Source: Streptomyces sp. AC1-42W
GTDB taxonomy: Bacteria; Actinomycetota; Actinomycetes; Streptomycetales; Streptomycetaceae
Direction: 5' to 3'
NCBI RefSeq assembly: GCF_003248355.1
Contig: NZ_QKWY01000002.1
Location: 2,914,001 to 2,978,000 of the forward strand
Length of the DNA: 64,000 bases
Every line of letters starts with the position of its first letter. Position 1 is the stretch's first letter. This document shows, piece after piece, positions 15,538-24,924 of the stretch. The notes under the pieces are model-generated. The model had not been told where the DNA came from and made no database searches. It saw only the letters and a list, made by a program, of their open reading frames with translations. A program made the translations under genes and the position numbers.

Positions 15538-17037
15538 ATGTCCACGAACCCGACCGGGCACCGCCCGCAGGACCTGCCCGAGCAGATCCGCCACTGGATC
15601 GGCGGCGAACTCCTCGACAGCGCCGACGGCCGTACGTTCCCCGTCAGCGACCCCGTCTCCAACACCCCCTACGCCACCGCGGCCGCCGGCGACCGCGCCG
15701 ACGTGGACCGCGCCGTCGCCGCGGCACGGGCCGCCTTCCCCGCCTGGTCCCGGCTCGGCAACCGGGAACGCGCCCGCGTCCTGTACCGGATCGCCGACGC
15801 CGTCGAGGCGCGCGAGGAGCGGCTGGCCGCGCTGGAGACCTTCGACTCCGGCCTGCCCATCACCCAGGCACGGGGCCAGGCCCGGCGCGCCGCCGAGAAC
15901 TTCCGCTACTTCGGTGACGTCGTCGTCGCGCTCGGCGAGGAGGCGTTCCGGGCCGGCGAGCAGCAGATCAACTACGTCGTCCGCAGCCCCGTCGGCGTCG
16001 CCGGACTGATCACCCCCTGGAACACGCCGTTCATGCTGGAGAGCTGGAAGCTGGCCCCCGCGCTGGCCTCCGGCTGCACCCTCGTCCTCAAGCCCGCCGA
16101 GTGGACCCCGCTGTCCGCCAGCCTGTGGCCGGAGATCTTCGACGAGGCCGGCGTGCCCGCCGGAGTGGTCAACATCGTCCACGGCATCGGCGAGGAGGCC
16201 GGCCAGGCCCTGGTCGACCACCCCGACGTTCCGCTGATCTCCTTCACCGGCTCCACGGACACCGGCCGGCACATCGTCCGCAGCTCCGCCACACACCTGA
16301 AGACCACGTCGATGGAGCTGGGCGGCAAGTCCCCGGTCGTCCTCTTCGCCGACGCCGACCTCGACGCGGCGCTCGACTCCGTCGTCTTCGGCGTCTTCTC
16401 GCTCAACGGCGAGCGCTGCACCGCCGGCTCCCGCGTCCTGGTCGAGCGACCGGTGTACGAGGAGTTCACCCGGCGCCTCGCCGAGCGCGCCGAGCGCGTC
16501 AAGGTGGGCCTCCCCTCCGACCCGGCCACCGAGGTCGGCGCGCTGGTCCACCCCGAGCACTACGCACGCGTCCTCCAGTACGTCGAGATCGGGCGGCAGG
16601 AGGCCAAGCTGGTGGCCGGCGGCGAGCGTCCCGCCCACCTCGCGGAGGGCAACTACCTCCAGCCCACCGTCTTCGCCGACGTCGCCCGCGACGCCCGGAT
16701 CTTCCAGGAGGAGATCTTCGGCCCGGTCGTGGCCGTCGCCCCCTTCGACGACGAGGCCGAGGCCGTCGAACTGGCCAACGCCACCGAGTACGGCCTCGCG
16801 GCCTACGTCTGGACCGCCGATCTCAAGCGCGGCCACCGCGTCGCACACGCGGTCGAGTCGGGTATGGTCTGGATCAACTCCCACAACGTCCGTGACCTGC
16901 GCACACCCTTCGGCGGAGTGAAGTCCTCCGGTCTGGGCCGGGAGGGCGGTGCGCACAGCATCGACTTCTACACCGAGTCGAAGATCGTCCACGTGATGCT
17001 CGGCGACCCCCACACCCCCCGCTTCGGCGCGTCCTGA
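15538..17037 (+). CDS. hpaE: aldehyde dehydrogenase, HpaE-like, 499 aa
   Basis: A full-length NAD(P)-dependent aldehyde dehydrogenase: TPWNTPF, FTGSTDTGR (nucleotide binding), general-base Glu in MELGGKSP and catalytic Cys in NGERCTAGSR near residue 300. Lying directly before an extradiol homoprotocatechuate dioxygenase, it most likely oxidises 5-carboxymethyl-2-hydroxymuconate semialdehyde. The ATG has an AAAGAGA site upstream. It is 26 bases after the aldolase gene and 19 bases before the dioxygenase gene. Confidence 0.82.
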   Translation: MSTNPTGHRPQDLPEQIRHWIGGELLDSADGRTFPVSDPVSNTPYATAAAGDRADVDRAVAAARAAFPAWSRLGNRERARVLYRIADAVEAREERLAALETFDSGLPITQARGQARRAAENFRYFGDVVVALGEEAFRAGEQQINYVVRSPVGVAGLITPWNTPFMLESWKLAPALASGCTLVLKPAEWTPLSASLWPEIFDEAGVPAGVVNIVHGIGEEAGQALVDHPDVPLISFTGSTDTGRHIVRSSATHLKTTSMELGGKSPVVLFADADLDAALDSVVFGVFSLNGERCTAGSRVLVERPVYEEFTRRLAERAERVKVGLPSDPATEVGALVHPEHYARVLQYVEIGRQEAKLVAGGERPAHLAEGNYLQPTVFADVARDARIFQEEIFGPVVAVAPFDDEAEAVELANATEYGLAAYVWTADLKRGHRVAHAVESGMVWINSHNVRDLRTPFGGVKSSGLGREGGAHSIDFYTESKIVHVMLGDPHTPRFGAS

Positions 17038-17056
17038 CCCCCAAGGAGCCGTACCC

Positions 17057-18082
17057 ATGAGTACACCTCCCGACGTCGTCCGCTCCGCCTACGCCCAGCT
17101 GGTCGTCACCGACCTGGACCGGGCCCGCTGGTTCTGGGGCGACATGCTCGGCTTCCACATCCAGTACGAGGACGATTCCCTGCTGTGCCTGCGCGGCACC
17201 GACGAACTGACCCACCACTCCCTCGTGCTGCGCAAGGGGGAGACCGCGGCCCTGGACCACATCTCCTACCGGGTCCGCACCCCCGAGGACGTCGACCGCG
17301 CCGAGGAGTACTTCCGCGCCCTGGGCCGGCCCGTGCGCCGGGTCCCCAAGGGCGCGGGGACTCCCGGCGTCGGCGACGCCGTCCGCGTCATCGACCCGCT
17401 CGGCTTCCCGGTGGAGTTCTTCCACGAGATCGAGCGCGCCGAGCGCCTCATCCAGCGCTACGACCTGCGCCGGGGCGCCGAGATCGCGCGCCTGGACCAC
17501 TTCAACATCTGCACCCCCGACATCCCCGCCGCCTACACCCACTACAAGGCCCTGGGCTTCGGCTGCTCGGAGACCATCGAGGGCGACGAGCACGAGCTGT
17601 ACGCGGCGTGGATGTACCGCAAGCAGACCGTCCACGACGTCGCCTTCACCGGCGGCGCCGGGCCCCGGCTGCACCACGTGGGCGTCGCCACCCACGAGTC
17701 CCACCAGGTGCTGCGCACCGCCGACCTCTTCGGCTCGCTGCGCAAGGAGCACCACATCGAGCGCGGCCCCGGCCGGCACGGTGTCTCCAACGCCTTCTAC
17801 CTCTACCTGCGCGACCCGGACGGGCACCGGGTGGAGATCTACACCTCCGACTACTACACGGGCGACCCCGACCACGAGACCTACCGGTGGAACGTCCGCG
17901 ACGACCGCCGCCGGGACTTCTGGGGCAACGCAGTGATCGAGTCCTGGTACAAGGAGGCATCCCCGGTCCTCGACCTCGACGGCCGCCTCCAGCCCGTCGC
18001 CGAGGCGGTGCTCGACGAGTCCGCCGTCCAGGTCGGCGCCGACGGCCTGGGCATCGTGGAACCGGGCGGACAGACCGACTGA
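17057..18082 (+). CDS. hpaD: homoprotocatechuate 2,3-dioxygenase, type I (VOC fold), 341 aa
   Basis: An extradiol ring-cleavage dioxygenase of the two-domain vicinal-oxygen-chelate family. Metal ligands are readable as His148 (LDHFNIC), His206/207 (LHHVGV) and Glu260 (VEIYTSDYY). Similarity in length and motifs is to 3,4-dihydroxyphenylacetate 2,3-dioxygenases of Brevibacterium/Arthrobacter type. It opens the catechol ring to the semialdehyde used by the preceding gene. Last gene of the operon, followed by a strong terminator. A non-homologous enzyme for the same kind of reaction is at 39287-40207. Confidence 0.87.
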   Translation: MSTPPDVVRSAYAQLVVTDLDRARWFWGDMLGFHIQYEDDSLLCLRGTDELTHHSLVLRKGETAALDHISYRVRTPEDVDRAEEYFRALGRPVRRVPKGAGTPGVGDAVRVIDPLGFPVEFFHEIERAERLIQRYDLRRGAEIARLDHFNICTPDIPAAYTHYKALGFGCSETIEGDEHELYAAWMYRKQTVHDVAFTGGAGPRLHHVGVATHESHQVLRTADLFGSLRKEHHIERGPGRHGVSNAFYLYLRDPDGHRVEIYTSDYYTGDPDHETYRWNVRDDRRRDFWGNAVIESWYKEASPVLDLDGRLQPVAEAVLDESAVQVGADGLGIVEPGGQTD

Positions 18083-18097
18083 CCCGCCCCCCGCACC

Positions 18098-18134
18098 GAA
18101 AGAGCCGGACCGCAGCACGCGGTCCGGCTCTTTC
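18098..18134. terminator. bidirectional terminator between hpaD and the MFS gene
   Basis: A perfect 16-bp inverted repeat (18098-18113 with 18119-18134), five-base loop, with A-rich and T-rich stem ends, placed between two convergent genes. Confidence 0.88.
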
Positions 18135-18196
18135 GTGGTCCATGCGGCCCGGAGGCTGTCGGGCGGCCCCGGCTCGGGAGGCCGCCCGACAGCCGC

Positions 18197-19408
18197 TCAG
18201 TGGCGCAGCCGGGGCCGCACCGCGGTCCACACCAGCACGCACGCCACCCCGGTGGCGACCGCCATGGTGAGGGCCATGGTCAGATCGGCCGCCCCGCCCA
18301 GCGCGACCAGAGGGGCGACCACCGGGCCCACGGCGAAGCTCGACATGCCGAGCAGGGCCGCCGCCGTACCGGCACGCTCGCCGTGGCCGGCCAGGGCCAG
18401 CGCCGAACTGTTCGGGCTGATCACCCCGTAGCAGAACAGCACCAGCGCCAGCAGCACGAGCAGCAGCGGCAGCCCGGAACCGGTGAGCACCGCGCCGAGC
18501 AGGCCCAGCGCGGCCACCGCGGTCGCCGTCGTGCCCACCACGTACATGCGCGCGGGCCCGGCCCGGCGTACGACACCGCGGTTGACCAGCGACCCGAACA
18601 CGGCGACGATCGCGTTGGCCGCGAACACCGCGCTGAACGCCTGCGGGCTGAGGTGGTGGCCGTCCTGGAGCACGAAGCTGATCGACGCCAGATACGTGAA
18701 GAAGGCCGTACCGGTGCACGCCCCCACCAGCAGGTAGCAGACGAAGAGCCGGTCGCGCAGGACCGTGCCGAAGCGGCGCCCGGTCTCGGCGAACCCGCCC
18801 GCGTGCCGCTGCGAGGCCGGCAGGGTCTCCGGCAGCGCCGTGCCCGCGACGGCCAGGAGTATTCCGCCGACCCCGGCGAGGACCACGAACAGGCCCCGCC
18901 AGTCCAGGAACGCCGCCAGCTGCCCGCCCGCCACCGGCGCCAGGATCGGGGCCAGCGCGCCGACCAGCCCGAGCAGGCTGAGCAGCCGCGCCAGCTCGAT
19001 GCCCGAGGCGATGTCCCGCGCGGCGGCCAGGGCGATGACGACCCCGGCCGACCCGGTGAGCCCCTGCAGGAACCGGGTCACGAGCAGGATCTCGATGTTC
19101 GGCGCGAACGCGCACAGCAGCGAGAACAGCGTGAACAGCGCGATGCCCCACAGCAGCGGCCGCCGCCGGCCGAACCGGTCGCTGAGTGGACCGGTGACGA
19201 GCTGGCCCAGCGCGAGCCCCAGCATGCACACCGACATGGACGCCTGGGCGAGGCTGCTGCTGGTGTCCAGGTCCTTGGCGAGCTGCGGCAGCAGCGGCAT
19301 GGACAGGTCCATCGACAGCGGCCCGAACACCTCCAGCGACCCCAGAACGAACGCGGCGCGGCGCGCGCTCATCACGCGCGCCGCGCCGCGTTCGGCGGTC
19401 TCGGTCAC
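18197..19408 (-). CDS. MFS transporter, Bcr/CflA drug-resistance type, 403 aa
   Basis: A 12-helix major facilitator with the family opening LGSLEVFGPLSMDLSMPLLPQLAKD, the loop 2-3 motif GPLSDRFGRRR and repeated Gly/Ala/Leu-rich helices. Bcr/CflA members are proton-driven exporters. The GTG start at 19408 overlaps the stop of the upstream hydrolase by four bases. As last gene of an operon of dehydrogenase, reductase and esterase genes, it may export a toxic intermediate or the substrate itself. Confidence 0.85.
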   Translation of the reverse strand: MTETAERGAARVMSARRAAFVLGSLEVFGPLSMDLSMPLLPQLAKDLDTSSSLAQASMSVCMLGLALGQLVTGPLSDRFGRRRPLLWGIALFTLFSLLCAFAPNIEILLVTRFLQGLTGSAGVVIALAAARDIASGIELARLLSLLGLVGALAPILAPVAGGQLAAFLDWRGLFVVLAGVGGILLAVAGTALPETLPASQRHAGGFAETGRRFGTVLRDRLFVCYLLVGACTGTAFFTYLASISFVLQDGHHLSPQAFSAVFAANAIVAVFGSLVNRGVVRRAGPARMYVVGTTATAVAALGLLGAVLTGSGLPLLLVLLALVLFCYGVISPNSSALALAGHGERAGTAAALLGMSSFAVGPVVAPLVALGGAADLTMALTMAVATGVACVLVWTAVRPRLRH

Positions 19409-20424
19409 CGGGGCCGGCCGCCGCTGCCGAGGACACGCCGCATCCAGGACGCGCGGGCGGCCACCGCGGCACGGGACACCTCGGCCTCCGGTGAGAAGCC
19501 GGTGAAGCCGTGGTAGCCGCCCGCCCAGACGTGCAGCTCGCAACTCCCGCCGGCCGCCCAGATCCGGGTGGCGTACTCCACCGACTCGTCGCGGAACACC
19601 TCGGCGGCGCCGACCGCGATGTAGGCGGGCGGCAGCCCGGACAGGTCCGCCGCCCGCGCGGGCGCCGCGTACGGCGAGACGGCGTCGGTGCCCCGGTCCG
19701 CGCCCAGCAGCGCGGACCAGCCGGTGTCGTTGTTGTTGCGGTCCCAGATGCCGATGCCGTCGTACTGCCTGCTGGACACGGTGGTGTTGCGGTCGTCCAG
19801 CATCGGGCAGTCCAGCAGCTGTCCGGCCAGGGCCGGGCCGCCGCGGTCGCGGGCCATCAGCGCGAGCGCCGCGCTCAGGCCGCCGCCCGCGCTCGCCCCG
19901 CCGACCAGAATCCGGGCGGGGTCGACGCCCAGCTCGGCGGCGTGCCCGGCGAACCAGAGCAGTCCGGCGTAGCAGTCCTCGGCGGCGGCCGGTGCCGGAT
20001 GCTCGGGAGCCAGCCGGTATTCGACGCTGACGGCGACGGCGCCGTACTCCAGCACCTCCTCGACCAGGCCCGCGATGCCGAAGAACCGGTTGCCGAGGAC
20101 CATGCCGCCGCCGTGGACGCTGTAGATGCCGGGCGCGTCGCGGACCCCGCCCCGCGGGCGCAGGATCGTCAGCTCCACGTCAGGCGCGCCCGCCGGGCCC
20201 GGCACGGTGCGGTGCTCGACCTCCACCGGACGGTCCCCGACGGCGGCCTCGACCGGCGGCACGATCGTCTCGAAGTGCGCCCGGTTGGCCAGGATCGTGT
20301 CCGGCCGCAGCGGGATCTGCTCGATGAGCGCGCGGCAGGCCGCCAGCCCCGGTTCCAGCTCCGGGTCGTAGGGGACGGGCACGGGGAGGGGGCGTGGCCC
20401 CTCCGGATGCGGTGAGGGGGTCAT
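19405..20424 (-). CDS. alpha/beta hydrolase, hormone-sensitive-lipase (fold-3) family, 339 aa
   Basis: Paralogue of 8042-9019: HGGGMVLGN oxyanion motif, nucleophile elbow GGASAGGG, ending with a YHGFTGF histidine region. The start ATG at 20424 lies two bases after the aldo-keto reductase stop, so the genes are tightly coupled. A second esterase with the same motif set, including the LL.CPMLDD segment, suggests duplication together with the reductase and amidohydrolase pairs rather than independent recruitment. Confidence 0.84.
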   Translation of the reverse strand: MTPSPHPEGPRPLPVPVPYDPELEPGLAACRALIEQIPLRPDTILANRAHFETIVPPVEAAVGDRPVEVEHRTVPGPAGAPDVELTILRPRGGVRDAPGIYSVHGGGMVLGNRFFGIAGLVEEVLEYGAVAVSVEYRLAPEHPAPAAAEDCYAGLLWFAGHAAELGVDPARILVGGASAGGGLSAALALMARDRGGPALAGQLLDCPMLDDRNTTVSSRQYDGIGIWDRNNNDTGWSALLGADRGTDAVSPYAAPARAADLSGLPPAYIAVGAAEVFRDESVEYATRIWAAGGSCELHVWAGGYHGFTGFSPEAEVSRAAVAARASWMRRVLGSGGRPR

Positions 20425-20426
20425 GG

Positions 20427-21389
20427 TCAGGGCCCTTCCGGGTCGACGACGCCGCGGTCGCACCAGAACGGTTCGACCAGGGCGCGCAGCTCCTCGGCGC
20501 CGACCCGCCGCACCAGGTCCAGGGCGGCCAGGTTCTGCTCGACCTGCTCCAGCCGCGATGCGCCGACCAGCGTCGTCACATTGGCGGGGTGGGTCAGTGT
20601 GAACGCGACGGCGAGCTGGGCCGGCGTGGTGTCGAGGTCCCCGGCGAGTGCGGTGATGCCCGGGACGGTCGCCACGATCGCCTCGCGGATGGAGCCGGGG
20701 TCGCGGCCGATCTCCCGCTCCGGCGAGACGCGGCCGGCCAGGATGCCGCCCTCCAGGACGTCGGACGCCTGCATGGTGAACCCGTCCGCGAACAGCTCGG
20801 CGAACGGCTCGCCGTCCGGTATGGAGCGCCGCGCCAGGCTGTACTTGAGCTGGGCTATCTGCGGTCCGGCGACGCCCCGCTCGGCGGCGATGCGGCGCAG
20901 GGCGCGGATGTTGGACGCCGACCAGTTGTTGACGCCCCAGGCCCGGATCAGCCCGGCGCCGGCGAGTGCGGCGAGGTCGTCGACGAGGTCTTCCAGACGT
21001 ACGTCGTCGCGCCGCAGGTCGCCGAGGATCACCAGGTCGGCGTGGTCGAGGCCGGTGCGCAGGAACGCGTTCTTCAGCTGCGGGGCGAAGCCCTGCTCGC
21101 CGAAGCCCTCGATCCACAGCTTCACCGAGGCCAGGTAGCTGTCCCGGCGGGCGCCGGTGGCCCGCATGAGGGAGCCCCAGATCACATCGGTGAAGACGGG
21201 GGGCATGCCGGGCATGCCGTAGACCCCGACGTCGAACAGGTTGACGCCCTCGTCGAGCGCGTGGCGGACCATGGTGACGGCGTCCGCGAAGTCCATCCGG
21301 TCGAAGGTGTGCCAGGAGCCGAGGGACAGTGCCGACGCCTCCAGGTCGCTGCTGCCGATCCGGCGCCGGGGGAGCGGGGTGGTGGTCAC
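20427..21389 (-). CDS. aldo-keto reductase, atypical, 320 aa
   Basis: A TIM-barrel aldo-keto reductase with Asp and Tyr of the active site visible in FDVGVYG and the Lys in SVKLWI. The position that normally holds the catalytic His (IHWP-like) reads VILGDLR instead. The NADP-binding end is present (TTLVGASRLEQVEQN). GTG start with AGAAAGGAA upstream. It shares the SWHTFDRMDF signature with the paralogue at 24925-25893 (SWNTWDRMDF), defining a small subfamily present twice here. Likely reduces or oxidises a carbonyl/alcohol of the island substrate. Confidence 0.82.
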   Translation of the reverse strand: MTTTPLPRRRIGSSDLEASALSLGSWHTFDRMDFADAVTMVRHALDEGVNLFDVGVYGMPGMPPVFTDVIWGSLMRATGARRDSYLASVKLWIEGFGEQGFAPQLKNAFLRTGLDHADLVILGDLRRDDVRLEDLVDDLAALAGAGLIRAWGVNNWSASNIRALRRIAAERGVAGPQIAQLKYSLARRSIPDGEPFAELFADGFTMQASDVLEGGILAGRVSPEREIGRDPGSIREAIVATVPGITALAGDLDTTPAQLAVAFTLTHPANVTTLVGASRLEQVEQNLAALDLVRRVGAEELRALVEPFWCDRGVVDPEGP

Positions 21390-21415
21390 GTGTGTGGTTC
21401 CTTTCTCCGGACCGC

Positions 21416-22525
21416 TCAGGCGAGCCGGGGATCGATGACGGCCTTGATCTCCTCGTGCCTGCTCATCGCGGCGATGCGCTCCGACGCCCCGGCCAGGCCG
21501 ACCGGCTCGCCGAACAGCCGGTCCCAGGGCATGCGGTCGGCGAAGGAGGTGAAGAAGCCGATGGCGTCGTGGTAGTCGGCGATGTCGCCGTTGAGGGAAC
21601 CGGTGATCGTCAGCTCCTTGCCCATCACCGTGCCGAGGGCGATCGGTTCGGAGACCGGGCCGGTGCTGCCCACGACGACGATCCGGCCGCGCTGGGCGGC
21701 CATCTCCACGGCCTCCCGGCCCACCGAGGGGGCGCCGGCGAAGTCGAGGACCAGGTCGGCGCCGTGGCCGCCGGTCAGCTCCCGGACCCGGGAGACGACG
21801 GCCTCCGAGCCGGTGGCGATGTCCACGGTGGCGTCGGCGCCGAATGAGCCGGCCAGCGCCAGCCGGGCCGGGGGAGCCCCGACGTTGATCACGCTGCCGG
21901 CGCCGCCGATCCGGGCCACCGCGGTCGCGAACAGGCCGAGGGCCCCGGAACCCTGCACGACGACCCGGGAGCCGGGGCGGACGCCGCCGGCCCGCGAGAA
22001 CGCCCGCAGCACGGTCTTGGCCGCGCAGCCCGCCATCGCGGCCCAGGTGTCCGGGATCTCCTCGGGCAGCCGCAGCTTGGCCGCGCCGGGGACGACGTAC
22101 GCGTACTCGCACAGCCCGGCCGTGGCGTACGGCGGGACGTCGGCGCGCTGCATGAAGCCGTAGCCGCGGGAGGAACAGGCGACCGGCTCGCGCAGGACCG
22201 CGCAGCCGTGGCACGCGCCGCAGGTCGACTCCGACCAGCCGATGCGGTCGCCGACGGACAGTTCGCGGCCCAGCGCGTCCCGGGTGTCCTCGCCGAGCGC
22301 GACGATCTCGCCGACCATCTCGTGGCCGAGGACCATCGGCAGCATGCCGGGGAAGCTCATCTTGCCCGACCAGATCTCTATGTCGGTGCCGCACAGGGTC
22401 GTGCGGGTGATGCGCACCAGGGCCGCCCCGCGTTCCGGTGCGGGCGGCAGGGGCAGGTCGGTGAGGTCCAACGAGGCGCCGTGCGCGGTGAGTACGGCGG
22501 CGCGTGTCGAGGAGGGAATGTCCAT
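21416..22525 (-). CDS. zinc-dependent MDR alcohol dehydrogenase, 369 aa
   Basis: A medium-chain dehydrogenase: catalytic zinc region TTLCGTD and GHEMVGEI, structural zinc cysteines in CGACHGC plus a later Cys in VACSSRG, and a Rossmann segment VVVQGSGALGLFA. The ATG at 22525 has AAGGAG five bases before it (a GTG codon immediately upstream is also in frame). First gene of an operon running through the aldo-keto reductase and esterase to the MFS exporter. It probably oxidises an alcohol group of the substrate; specificity cannot be read. Confidence 0.86.
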   Translation of the reverse strand: MDIPSSTRAAVLTAHGASLDLTDLPLPPAPERGAALVRITRTTLCGTDIEIWSGKMSFPGMLPMVLGHEMVGEIVALGEDTRDALGRELSVGDRIGWSESTCGACHGCAVLREPVACSSRGYGFMQRADVPPYATAGLCEYAYVVPGAAKLRLPEEIPDTWAAMAGCAAKTVLRAFSRAGGVRPGSRVVVQGSGALGLFATAVARIGGAGSVINVGAPPARLALAGSFGADATVDIATGSEAVVSRVRELTGGHGADLVLDFAGAPSVGREAVEMAAQRGRIVVVGSTGPVSEPIALGTVMGKELTITGSLNGDIADYHDAIGFFTSFADRMPWDRLFGEPVGLAGASERIAAMSRHEEIKAVIDPRLA

Positions 22526-22571
22526 CACAACTCCTTCGTATCGAGCGGATCAAGGGGCTCGACGATGGGTT

Positions 22572-22599
22572 AGTCTACGGCTGTCGACTCAAATGTCGA
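22572..22599 (-). promoter_or_regulatory. promoter of the MDR dehydrogenase operon
   Basis: On the minus strand, TCGACA and TAGACT are separated by 16 bases, a good match to the main vegetative sigma factor consensus, about 47 bases before the start codon. TGTCGA is repeated at 22582 and 22594, a possible operator within the promoter. No GTATAC core is present here, so this divergent unit may be under different control from the GntR sites. Confidence 0.45.
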
Positions 22600-22625
22600 G
22601 ACCCTGAGAGCGACGAGGAGCACCC

Positions 22626-24017
22626 GTGCGCACAGCCGACGGCGACGCCCGAAACACACCGGCCGACCTGATCCTGCGAGGGGGCGTCGTCCACACCATG
22701 GCGCCCGGCGCCCGGGGCGCGACCGCCGTGGCCCTGCGCGGCGGGACCGTGGTCCGGGTCGGCGACGACCCCGGGGTGCTGGCCCTCGCCGGCCCCGGCA
22801 CCCGTGTCATCGACCTGGCCGGACGCGCCGTCCTGCCCGGCATCAACGACGCCCATCTGCACGGCACCTGGCTGGGCGCGATGTGGCCCGACACCCTCTT
22901 CGGCGACGCCGTCGCGCCCGGCCCGCCCCCCGAGCACCCGCTCCCCGACGACGCCGCGCGCCGCCGGGCGATCCTGCGCACGGGGGACCTCGCCGCCTCC
23001 CTCGGCATCACCAGCTACACCGAACCCGGCCTGGGCCCCGGCGAGGACGGCGGACGGACCGGCGCCTTCGGCAGCTCGGTCGCCGAGCAGTACCGCGCGC
23101 TCGCCGCCGAAGGACTGCTGCGGGCCCGGATCACCGTCCTGTGGCTGTACGGAGAACTGGACGGACCCAGCGACCTGGAGCACTTCCTCGCCGGGCTCTC
23201 CGCCGCCGACGGCACGACCGCCGACCCCCGCTGGCTGCGGTTCGCCGGCGTCAAGATATTCGCCGACGGCATACCGCCGATGCGGTCCGCCTACACCCAC
23301 CACTGCTACGCCGACGGCATCCGGCCGTCCCTGCTGGTCGCGGGCGGCGACGACGCCGAACGCGAGGCCAACCTGACGCGGATGATCGTCGCCGCGCACC
23401 GGGCCGGACAGCAGGTGGGCGTGCACGCCACCGGGGACCGCTCCATCGACGTCACGCTCGACGCGGTCGAACGCGCCAGGGCCGAGCACGACGTCGACCT
23501 GGGGCACTACATCATCCACGGCGACCTCGTCACCGGCCCCCAGCTGCGCCGGATGGCCGCGCTCGGGGTGGGCCTGGACACCCAGCCGGAGATCGCGGTG
23601 CGCACCCGCTCCCTGGTGAACGACGCGCTCGGTCCCGGCTCGGCGGAGGCGGCGTGGCCGCTGCAGGCGGCGCTGGACGCGGGCGTGAGCATGTGCCTGA
23701 CCTCCGACGCGCCCGTGCTCTCGCCGGACTGGCGGCGCCAGATCGCGGCCGCCGACGCCTGGATGGGGGCGGCGGCCGACCCCCGGGCGCGCATGGAGCG
23801 GCTGCTGCGCTGCTACACCGTGGAGCCGGCCCGCCAGGACGCGGCCGCCTCCTGGAAGGGCACCCTGGCGCCGGGCATGGCGGCCGACCTGTGCGTCCTG
23901 GCCGCCGACCCGCTCACCCTGGCCCCGGCCGAGCTGCCGGACGTCGAGGTGGACCTGACCGTCGTGGACGGCCGGATCGTCCACGACCGCACGGCCCCGG
24001 CCCCGCAGGCGCCCTGA
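22626..24017 (+). CDS. amidohydrolase family 3, 463 aa
   Basis: Shares all signature blocks with the enzyme at 6265-7974: GINDAHLHGT, GVKIFADGIPP, VGVHATGDR, YIIHGD and TSDAPVL. It is about 105 residues shorter, with a reduced middle region. GTG start preceded by GAGGAG. Divergent from the MDR dehydrogenase operon and followed by a strong hairpin. Substrate unknown; an amide or N-formyl group is the family-based expectation. Confidence 0.85.
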   Translation: MRTADGDARNTPADLILRGGVVHTMAPGARGATAVALRGGTVVRVGDDPGVLALAGPGTRVIDLAGRAVLPGINDAHLHGTWLGAMWPDTLFGDAVAPGPPPEHPLPDDAARRRAILRTGDLAASLGITSYTEPGLGPGEDGGRTGAFGSSVAEQYRALAAEGLLRARITVLWLYGELDGPSDLEHFLAGLSAADGTTADPRWLRFAGVKIFADGIPPMRSAYTHHCYADGIRPSLLVAGGDDAEREANLTRMIVAAHRAGQQVGVHATGDRSIDVTLDAVERARAEHDVDLGHYIIHGDLVTGPQLRRMAALGVGLDTQPEIAVRTRSLVNDALGPGSAEAAWPLQAALDAGVSMCLTSDAPVLSPDWRRQIAAADAWMGAAADPRARMERLLRCYTVEPARQDAAASWKGTLAPGMAADLCVLAADPLTLAPAELPDVEVDLTVVDGRIVHDRTAPAPQAP

Positions 24018-24022
24018 CGTAC

Positions 24023-24069
24023 GACAGTGGCCCCGGGACAGGCGCGATGCCTGCTCCGGGGCCACTGTC
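24023..24069. terminator. bidirectional terminator between amidohydrolase and SDR genes
   Basis: A long inverted repeat, GACAGTGGCCCCGG at 24023 pairing with its complement ending at 24069, extended by a second short stem (ACAGGC/GCCTGC). Placed between two convergent genes. Confidence 0.85.
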
Positions 24070-24084
24070 ACGGGCCGGTACGGG

Positions 24085-24831
24085 TCACACGAGCAGCTGG
24101 CCGCCGTCCACGGGGAGGCTGGTGCCGGTGATGTGGGCGGCGGAGTCCCCGGCGAGGAACACGGCCGCCGCGGCGACCTGCTCCACCGGGGCCAGGCGCT
24201 TGAGGGGGATGCGGTCCTCCCACGCCTTGCGCTGCGGGGAGCCCTCCGGCATGCCCGCGGCCAGCATGTCCGTGAGCACCGGGCCGGGCGCCACGGCGTT
24301 GACCCGGATGCCGTGCTGGGCCAGTTCGATCGCCGCCCAGCGGGTGAGCGCGTCCACGGCCGCCTTGCTGCTCTCGTAGCCGCCCATGCCCGGCGTGGGC
24401 TGCCGGCCGCCGATCGAGGAGATGTTGACGATCGCCCCGGCCACCTGGGCCTCGACCATCCGCCGGGCCGTCTGCTGGGTCATCAGGAAGGTGCCCACCA
24501 CATTGGTGCGCAGGATCGTGTCCAGATCGGCGCCGGGCAGCTCCAGCACCGTGCCGTGCAGCGTCAGCAGGCCGGCGTTGTTCACCAGCACGTCGACGGG
24601 CCCGAACTTCTCCTGGACCTCGTCCAGCCCACTGGCGATCCCGCTCTCGTCGGTGATGTCCAGGGCCAGGCCGTGCACGCCCAGTTCCGCCGCCGTCGCC
24701 GTGACGCGCTCCGCGTCCCGGTCGGCGATCACCACGGTGTCCCCGGCGGCGGCGAAGGCCGCGGCCACCGCCCGGCCGATCCCGCCGGCTCCGCCGGTCA
24801 CCAGCACGGTGCGTGTGCGCTTCATCGTCAC
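24085..24831 (-). CDS. short-chain dehydrogenase/reductase, 248 aa
   Basis: A classical SDR with TGGAGGIG cofactor motif near the N-terminus, IADRD after the second strand, NNAG, the Ser-Tyr-Lys triad (NISS ... YESSK) and VAPGPV. Length is typical. Likely NAD-dependent oxidation of a hydroxyl or reduction of a ketone. Divergent from the second aldo-keto reductase gene with a promoter region bearing a degenerate GTATAC palindrome. Confidence 0.88.
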   Translation of the reverse strand: MTMKRTRTVLVTGGAGGIGRAVAAAFAAAGDTVVIADRDAERVTATAAELGVHGLALDITDESGIASGLDEVQEKFGPVDVLVNNAGLLTLHGTVLELPGADLDTILRTNVVGTFLMTQQTARRMVEAQVAGAIVNISSIGGRQPTPGMGGYESSKAAVDALTRWAAIELAQHGIRVNAVAPGPVLTDMLAAGMPEGSPQRKAWEDRIPLKRLAPVEQVAAAAVFLAGDSAAHITGTSLPVDGGQLLV

Positions 24832-24878
24832 TCCCCTACTCCCCTCGCGCCGAGACCTCTGTCCCGGCGGTCCGATTT

Positions 24879-24898
24879 ATAGTATACAAGCGTAGACG
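24879..24898 (+). promoter_or_regulatory. degenerate GTATAC operator and -10 box upstream of the aldo-keto reductase
   Basis: TATAGTATACAAG (24879-24891) keeps the GTATAC centre of the island palindrome but not the outer CG pair. It directly precedes TAGACG at 24893-24898, a plausible -10 hexamer for the plus-strand gene starting at 24925. A weak or diverged member of the regulon at best. Confidence 0.35.
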
Positions 24899-24924
24899 AA
24901 AAAGCCGAGGCTTCGGGAGGAGCT